Source: UBA1370 sp964515115 (GTDB lineage: Bacteria > Patescibacteriota > Microgenomatia > UBA1400 > PJMF01). From it: DNA of 19,479 nt. The first letter of the stretch is position 1, and each line of letters opens with the position of its first letter. Below, piece after piece: positions 15,429 to 19,479 of the stretch. A program made the translations under genes and the position numbers. The stretch lies in assembly GCA_964515115.1 (NCBI GenBank), contig CAZESB010000014.1, positions 1-19,479 on the forward strand, in the 5' to 3' direction. The notes beneath the pieces are model-generated. The model worked only from the letters and a program-made list of their open reading frames with translations. It was not told the origin of the DNA and searched no databases.

Positions 15429-15457
15429 TTGCAAATTTGCTTACAAAAGAGTACAAT
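15429..15457 (+). promoter_or_regulatory. Predicted upstream promoter of rny
   Basis: TTGCAA (15429-15434), exactly 17 bases, then TACAAT (15452-15457) gives 4/6 and 5/6 consensus matches just after recA. The start would be near 15464, about 249 bases before the rny ATG. Confidence 0.55.
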
Positions 15458-15463
15458 GCAACG

Positions 15464-15712
15464 TAATATGTGCTGTGATTGAGTACATACTTACCAGGCT
15501 AAACCTGGCAAGGCTTTAGAAAGTAATTAACTATTAAGCAAGACAATTAGTAACATGAATATTTTTAGATTAAGAACCTACGAAACTCTTAATTTGCTTG
15601 ATATAGACCGATAAAACGAGCTATATCTCTCATCCGTCTTCTTTTCTAATTCACTTTCTCCATCACAGCCTTGTTAGCTATGAATTGGTACTATGCAATA
15701 TAAAGGAGAAAT
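15464..15712 (+). promoter_or_regulatory. Putative structured 5' leader (or small RNA) upstream of rny
   Basis: This holds most of the 303-base gap between recA and rny, with no credible protein gene. Three consecutive stem-loops can be drawn: CCAGG/CCTGG (15494-15498 with 15504-15508), AGATTAAGA/TCTTAATTT (15567-15575 with 15587-15595, one G-U pair) and GATATAG/CTATATC (15600-15606 with 15621-15627). A pyrimidine-rich stretch follows (about 15626-15661). A long structured leader on a major RNase gene recalls the autoregulatory leader of E. coli rne, but this is analogy, not homology. It could instead be an independent small RNA, or the true rny promoter could lie closer to the gene. Confidence 0.45.
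15655..15711 (+). promoter_or_regulatory. Possible Shine-Dalgarno sequestration in the rny leader
   Basis: TTTCTCC (15655-15661) is a perfect 7-base complement of GGAGAAA (15705-15711), which contains the core of the rny Shine-Dalgarno (AAAGGAG, 15702-15708, 4 bases before the ATG). Pairing would close the ribosome site with a 43-base loop. Short complementary stretches also occur by chance, so this is tentative. Confidence 0.35.
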
Positions 15713-17356
15713 ATGTCATTTTTCGGAAATTTATCTACACTTTTTGGCGCGCAAACAACTTCGCCTCAAAAACAAGAGCGTCATAAATTAAAATCACCAG
15801 CCGGTAAAAGCTTTCGACCTAAACCTCGGCAAGTAAAAAAAATCGGCCAGGCAAAACCGGTTGCTCAAGCTCCTCAGCCTGTTCAGTTTGCTCAAGCCCC
15901 TCAGCCTCCTCAACCAACCCAACTTTCTGGTGACGAGCTGAAAAAAAGCCAAGATCTTATCCGTGAAGCTGAGGCTAAAGCCCGAGAAGTTTTGGTGGAG
16001 GCCAAATCGGAAGCGCTTTCCATTCGCAGCAAAGCGGAAAACGAAAGTCGCGAACTGGCCAGGCAGCTGGAAGAACAACAGCGTAAACTCAACGAAAAAT
16101 TGGACAGAATTGATGAGCGCCTCAGCCAGATGAACCGCAAGGAAAGCCAGCTGGAAACCGATAGAAAAGAGGTAGAAAAACTTAAAGCTGAGCTGGCCAA
16201 ACGCCGGCAAGAAGTAATCGAACGCCTGGAAAAAGTGGCTGAGCTCACTAAAGAGGAAGCTAAAAATGCTCTTTTCGAAAATTTGGAAAAAAAGCTGGCG
16301 AAAGAAATGGCTCAGTTTATCCGCCAAAAAGAAGAAGAAGCCGAGTCGGAAGCTGATGAAAAAGTTAAAGAAATCCTGATCGACGCCATGAAACACGGCG
16401 CCACCGATTACGTGCCGGAGTACACCGTCTCTGTCGTTCAACTACCTTCGGAGGATGCTAAAGGCAAGATTATCGGCAAAAGTGGCCGCAATATTAACGC
16501 TTTCGAGAGACGCACCGGCGTGGATGTGGATCTGGATATGTCCCCCACCGAGGTGAGACTTTCCTGCTTTGATCCGGTTCGGCGTGAAATTGCCCGGATT
16601 TCTCTGGAGCGGCTGATCAAAGACGGCCGGATTCAGCCTTCAAGAATTGAAGAGGTGGTTACTAAAGTCGAGAAAGAAGTTGACAAACTCACTTTTGAAG
16701 CCGGCAAAAAACTTTGCCACGAAGTCAATGTTTATAATTTGCCCAAGGACCTGGTCAAGATGCTTGGTAAATTCAAGTACCGGTTTTCATACGGCCAAAA
16801 TCTGATCGCCCACACTTTGGAAGAAACCAAGATCGGCATCAAATTGGCGCATGAACTCGGTGTGGATGTTAACACTGTCAAGCTGGGCTGTTTGCTCCAT
16901 GATATCGGTAAAGTTGCCGAGGAGGAAGAAGGCAGTCACGTTGAGTTGGGGGTGAAGATCGCCAAGCGCTACAATTTGCCTCAGCCGGTGATTGACGCTA
17001 TCGCCCAACACCATGAAGACGAGCCGTTTACCGGACCAGAGCAGATGGTGGTTTACATCGCTGACGCTATTTCCGGAGCCAGACCAGGCGCCCGTTACGA
17101 AAACTACGAAGAGTACGTTGAGCGTCTGGAGCAGTTGGAAGAAATTGCTACCGCTCATGATTCAGTCAAGCAGGCTTACGCCATTCAGGCCGGTCGCGAA
17201 GTCCGGGTGCTGCTGGAACCGGAAAGTTCCAAGGATGCTGACGTCAAGGTGCTAAGTATGAAAATCCGTGATGAAATCAAAAACAAGGTTACTTACCCTG
17301 GGACGGTCACGGTCACTGTGATCCGGGAAACCAGACATCAGGAAGTAGCAAAATAA
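15713..17356 (+). CDS. rny: Ribonuclease Y without the usual membrane anchor
   Basis: RNase Y is the endoribonuclease that starts mRNA decay in many bacteria without RNase E. From residue 72 the 547-residue protein follows the family: a long coiled coil (about 72-225), a KH RNA-binding domain with GKIIGKSGRN (251-260), and an HD domain with LLHDIGK (H396, D397), GSHVELG (407-413), QHHEDEP (432-438) and YIADAISGARPGAR (448-461). Unusually, residues 1-71 contain no transmembrane helix. There is a short, possibly amphipathic start (MSFFGNLSTLFG), a basic stretch, and a Pro/Gln linker in which AQAPQP occurs twice. Canonical RNase Y begins with a membrane helix. The start is supported by AAAGGAG 4 bases upstream. 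secG follows after 28 bases. Confidence 0.95.
   Translation: MSFFGNLSTLFGAQTTSPQKQERHKLKSPAGKSFRPKPRQVKKIGQAKPVAQAPQPVQFAQAPQPPQPTQLSGDELKKSQDLIREAEAKAREVLVEAKSEALSIRSKAENESRELARQLEEQQRKLNEKLDRIDERLSQMNRKESQLETDRKEVEKLKAELAKRRQEVIERLEKVAELTKEEAKNALFENLEKKLAKEMAQFIRQKEEEAESEADEKVKEILIDAMKHGATDYVPEYTVSVVQLPSEDAKGKIIGKSGRNINAFERRTGVDVDLDMSPTEVRLSCFDPVRREIARISLERLIKDGRIQPSRIEEVVTKVEKEVDKLTFEAGKKLCHEVNVYNLPKDLVKMLGKFKYRFSYGQNLIAHTLEETKIGIKLAHELGVDVNTVKLGCLLHDIGKVAEEEEGSHVELGVKIAKRYNLPQPVIDAIAQHHEDEPFTGPEQMVVYIADAISGARPGARYENYEEYVERLEQLEEIATAHDSVKQAYAIQAGREVRVLLEPESSKDADVKVLSMKIRDEIKNKVTYPGTVTVTVIRETRHQEVAK
15863..15907 (+). repeat. 18-base direct repeat coding the Pro/Gln linker of RNase Y
   Basis: Copies at 15863-15880 and 15890-15907 read GCTCAAGCNCCTCAGCCT, identical at 17 of 18 bases, with a 27-base period. 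Each encodes AQAPQP. The difference is a silent T/C change, suggesting a recent in-frame duplication in a flexible linker. Confidence 0.8.
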
Positions 17357-17371
17357 CTGAAAAATAAGTGG

Positions 17372-17377
17372 TAGAAT
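17372..17377 (+). promoter_or_regulatory. Possible -10 box of secG, leaderless spacing
   Basis: TAGAAT (5/6 match) lies 7 bases before the secG ATG at 17385 in the 28-base gap after rny. No -35 match is apparent and no Shine-Dalgarno precedes secG. Confidence 0.4.
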
Positions 17378-17384
17378 AAAAAAT

Positions 17385-17603
17385 ATGCAAACCTTTTGGC
17401 TGATCTTGCAAATTATCGTTTCTTTGCTGATTGTGGTGACTATTTTGCTACAAGCTCAAGGCACAGGACTGGGTTCGGCTTGGGGAGGTGGGGGCGAAAC
17501 CTATCACACTAAAAGAGGTCTGGAAAAAGTGCTTTTTTACGCGACCATTGGGCTAGTGGGGCTTTTCATCATCGCTTCAATCGGCATCCTGATCGCTCAA
17601 TAG
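17385..17603 (+). CDS. secG: Preprotein translocase subunit SecG
   Basis: This 72-residue protein has the SecG plan: two membrane helices (about 4-22 and 49-69) joined by a Gly-rich cytoplasmic loop with LLQAQGTGLGSAWGGGGETYHTKRG-type sequence (about 21-45). SecG joins SecY and SecE in the protein-export channel and aids SecA-driven translocation. The length is normal for the family. It lies between rny and an exported solute-binding protein, 11 bases before the latter, so it is placed with genes whose products need export. No other sec gene is in the window. Confidence 0.93.
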   Translation: MQTFWLILQIIVSLLIVVTILLQAQGTGLGSAWGGGGETYHTKRGLEKVLFYATIGLVGLFIIASIGILIAQ

Positions 17604-17614
17604 CTTGAATTATT

Positions 17615-19018
17615 ATGCGCAAGTTTTACTGGTACTTAACTGCCTACACCAAAAAATATGGCATCACCTTTTTCCTTTCAGTGCTGGGTGCTATTCTGAT
17701 TTTTTCTTTCATTATGCCTCGAGTGGCTAGCAGTATGGAGAAAAGCAACCGTCAATATGTGGGCTTGATCGGCGAGTATACTTTGTCCAACCTGCCGGAT
17801 GTTATTACTCGTCAACTCAGTGCCGGTTTGACGCAAGTCAAAGAAGACGGCTCGGTGGAGCCGCTGCTGGCTGAGCGCTGGACCATCGAGCAAGACGGCA
17901 AAACTTATCGGTTCGTGCTTAAAGACAATATTTACTGGCAAGATGGCACACCTTTAAGACCGGAGGACATCAATTTTAATCTTAGCGAAGTAGAAACTAT
18001 CATTACTCCCAACGACATTGTTTTTAAGTTACCCGACGCTTACGCACCGTTTCCCAGTGTGGTTTCACAGCCACTTTTTAAGTCCGGCCGGATGAGTCAT
18101 TACTTTTTTATGGACCGCCCCAGTTTGGTGGGCATTGGTGAGTACCGGATTACTGATTATGAACTTCGCGGCCAGCACCTCTCAAAAATTACTATTGATG
18201 GTAACAGCGAGCGGTTTGTTTATAAATTTTATCTGACAGAACAAGATGCCGTTACCGCTTTCAAAAAAGGCGAGGTCGATATTTTGCCTGAACTGGCCGG
18301 ACATTATGACATCATGGATTGGCCCACTGCCCAAGTAACGGCCACGGTCACCACCAATCGCTACTTGGCTGTTTTTTTCAACATTCGCACGCCACTTTTT
18401 AACAAAAATGTTAGGCAAGCGCTTTCGTATGCTCTTGATAAAGCACCTGAAGCAGTACGGGCTTATGGACCGATTAATCCTAAATCTTGGGCGTATTTGG
18501 AGGGTGCTAAAACTTATGAGAAAGATTGGGAAAGAGGGGTAGAAAGATTGTTAGCCGAAATTCCACCGGAGCCGCTCAGTTTTGAGCTCACTACCACTGC
18601 TCTTTTTCAAAAGGAAGCCGAGGAAATCAAAACTCAGTGGGAAGCTTTTGGCGAAAGAGTCTATCAGGATTGCCAAACTAGTAGTGCCGTTGATGACAAA
18701 TCTACCTGCGAGAATGCCAAGATTGATGTTAAGATCAGAATTTCTAACTTTCCGGATACTAGCAATTTTCAGGTGCTATTAGTCGGGCAGGAGTCACCCT
18801 CGGATCCGGATCAGTATCATCTCTGGCACTCCGAGCAAAGCACTAATTTTACCGGTTATAAAAATACCCGGATTGACAATTTGTTGGAACAGGGGCGGCA
18901 AAATTTCAACCAACAAGAGCGAACGGAAATTTATGAAGAGTTTCAGCAGTTTTTCCTGGAAGACGCACCAGCGGTGTTTATTAAATATCTCACTAATTAC
19001 GAAGTGAGGAGAAAATAA
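17615..19018 (+). CDS. Family 5 extracellular solute-binding protein (OppA/DppA-like), membrane-tethered
   Basis: The 467-residue protein has one N-terminal membrane helix (about 16-33) and then a family 5 binding domain: YTLSNLPDVITRQLSAGL, LLAERWTIEQDGKTYRFVL and NIYWQDGTPLRPEDINF are the typical opening block. NVRQALSYALDK (central) and SDPDQYHLWHSEQ...NFTGYKNTRIDNLL (near the end) are also characteristic. Family members bind peptides, nickel or sugars for ABC importers. There is no lipobox cysteine at the helix end, so tethering is by an uncleaved helix or the signal is cleaved. It is somewhat shorter than the usual 500-550 residues. No permease or ATPase genes are nearby, so its transporter must be encoded elsewhere or the protein has another role. 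The next gene begins 9 bases after its stop. Confidence 0.9.
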   Translation: MRKFYWYLTAYTKKYGITFFLSVLGAILIFSFIMPRVASSMEKSNRQYVGLIGEYTLSNLPDVITRQLSAGLTQVKEDGSVEPLLAERWTIEQDGKTYRFVLKDNIYWQDGTPLRPEDINFNLSEVETIITPNDIVFKLPDAYAPFPSVVSQPLFKSGRMSHYFFMDRPSLVGIGEYRITDYELRGQHLSKITIDGNSERFVYKFYLTEQDAVTAFKKGEVDILPELAGHYDIMDWPTAQVTATVTTNRYLAVFFNIRTPLFNKNVRQALSYALDKAPEAVRAYGPINPKSWAYLEGAKTYEKDWERGVERLLAEIPPEPLSFELTTTALFQKEAEEIKTQWEAFGERVYQDCQTSSAVDDKSTCENAKIDVKIRISNFPDTSNFQVLLVGQESPSDPDQYHLWHSEQSTNFTGYKNTRIDNLLEQGRQNFNQQERTEIYEEFQQFFLEDAPAVFIKYLTNYEVRRK

Positions 19019-19027
19019 AGGATTGGT

Positions 19028-19479
19028 ATGTGGTTTTCGCCTAAAATTAAGTATGCGGTGGTAGCGCTGGGGGGAGCTTTGGTTTTATCGGCTTGCACCC
19101 CGCCTCAACCGGAGCCGAATCAGTTTGGACTAAGCGGTTCTGAAAGCTACAGTTTGGAAGCAGATCTTGAGGGCAATAATATCAATTATCAACAGAATGA
19201 CGGAGATAGTCTTATGCCTAATAATGACTTGAAAACTTTGGCAGATTTTGAACAAATTGCAGCCAGCCAAGTGGTGCTAACCACTACTAAGGGCGAGGTA
19301 GTGATTGAGCTTTTCACTGAGCAAGCGCCGCTGACGACGGCTAATTTCTTGAATTTAGTCAAGAGCGGCTATTATGACGGTATCATTATTCACCGCGTGG
19401 TACCTGATTTTGTGGTCCAGTTTGGTGATCCGCTGACCAAAGAGGCTGGCACTGAGGCTAGATGGGGAACCGGTGGCCC
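19028..19479 (+). CDS. Lipoprotein cyclophilin-type peptidyl-prolyl isomerase, N-terminal part
   Basis: The reading frame is open to the window end (150 codons). A lipoprotein signal is clear: basic start, hydrophobic stretch, then lipobox LSAC with C23 as the lipidated residue. A polar linker (about 24-80) leads to a cyclophilin domain beginning VVLTTTKGEVVIELF. The active-site segment is IHRVVPDFVVQFGDP, with R123, F128 and Q131 matching the catalytic Arg, Phe and Gln of cyclophilins. It would catalyse proline isomerisation of exported proteins on the outer surface. AAAGGA (19017-19022) lies 5 bases before the ATG and overlaps the preceding stop, so it is in an operon with the solute-binding protein and probably secG. 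Confidence 0.93.
   Translation, partial: MWFSPKIKYAVVALGGALVLSACTPPQPEPNQFGLSGSESYSLEADLEGNNINYQQNDGDSLMPNNDLKTLADFEQIAASQVVLTTTKGEVVIELFTEQAPLTTANFLNLVKSGYYDGIIIHRVVPDFVVQFGDPLTKEAGTEARWGTGG

Noticed and set aside
15431..15440. Palindrome GCAAATTTGC after recA, considered as an operator
   Set aside because: It falls in the -35/spacer of the predicted rny promoter and is too short and AT-rich to call a binding site on its own.
15494..15508. CCAGG/CCTGG hairpin as a recA terminator
   Set aside because: The stem is only 5 bp with no U run, and it lies downstream of a good promoter, so it fits better as part of the rny leader.
15555..15614. Short frame of 19 codons (starting MNIFRLR) in the recA-rny gap
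   Set aside because: It has no Shine-Dalgarno or suitably placed -10, and it is covered by the predicted stem-loops; a leader peptide cannot be excluded but is not supported.
15794..16441. Open frame of 215 codons on the minus strand opposite the first half of rny
   Set aside because: It is a Phe/Leu-rich mirror of the Lys/Glu-rich coiled-coil codons of RNase Y, has no ribosome site and lies fully inside a certain gene.
1..19479. Search for CRISPR arrays, insertion sequences, prophage genes and attachment sites
   Set aside because: No regularly spaced repeats, transposase, integrase or terminal inverted repeats were seen; the window reads as stable core chromosome.

Overview
The window looks like chromosomal DNA of a small-genome bacterium, most likely a Candidate Phyla Radiation (Patescibacteria) lineage, perhaps Microgenomates. 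This is an inference from gene style: compact overlapping operons, a tRNA without an encoded CCA end, short housekeeping proteins, a WecA/MraY-like protein with altered motifs of a kind I recall from this group, and start codons lying almost directly on -10 boxes. There is no phage, transposon, CRISPR or plasmid signature. Nearly all genes are recognisable housekeeping or envelope functions.

Layout. (1) 1-383, minus: 5' part of rmuC, divergent from a small membrane protein (408-884) across one palindromic -10 box. (2) 909-4717, plus: metG, tatD and a cellulose-synthase-like family 2 glycosyltransferase. (3) 4760-10085, plus: a tightly packed glycoconjugate operon with a GT-C glycosyltransferase, a small membrane protein, a WecA/MraY-like phosphoglycosyltransferase, a UbiA-family protein resembling decaprenyl-phosphate phosphoribosyltransferase, and a PMT-like GT-C enzyme. 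Together these suggest assembly of polyprenyl-linked sugars in the membrane and their transfer to an outer-surface acceptor. (4) 10082-14195, minus: a UvrD-type helicase fused to a RecB-like nuclease, a small translationally coupled protein, a metallophosphoesterase and tRNA-Pro(GGG). The helicase gene meets the glycan operon tail to tail with interlocked stop codons. (5) 14274-19479, plus: recA with its own promoter and an inverted repeat over the -10, a 303-base gap that probably encodes a structured leader, rny (RNase Y), secG, a family 5 solute-binding protein and the start of a lipoprotein cyclophilin.

The points most worth a second look are the predicted ~249-nt structured leader of rny with an element complementary to its Shine-Dalgarno sequence; an RNase Y with no N-terminal membrane helix; a WecA/MraY-like enzyme lacking two normally conserved acidic residues; a phosphoribosyl-polyprenyl synthase-like enzyme in a CPR-like glycan operon; and a repeated leaderless promoter arrangement. 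No convincing intrinsic terminator (stem followed by a U run) was seen anywhere.
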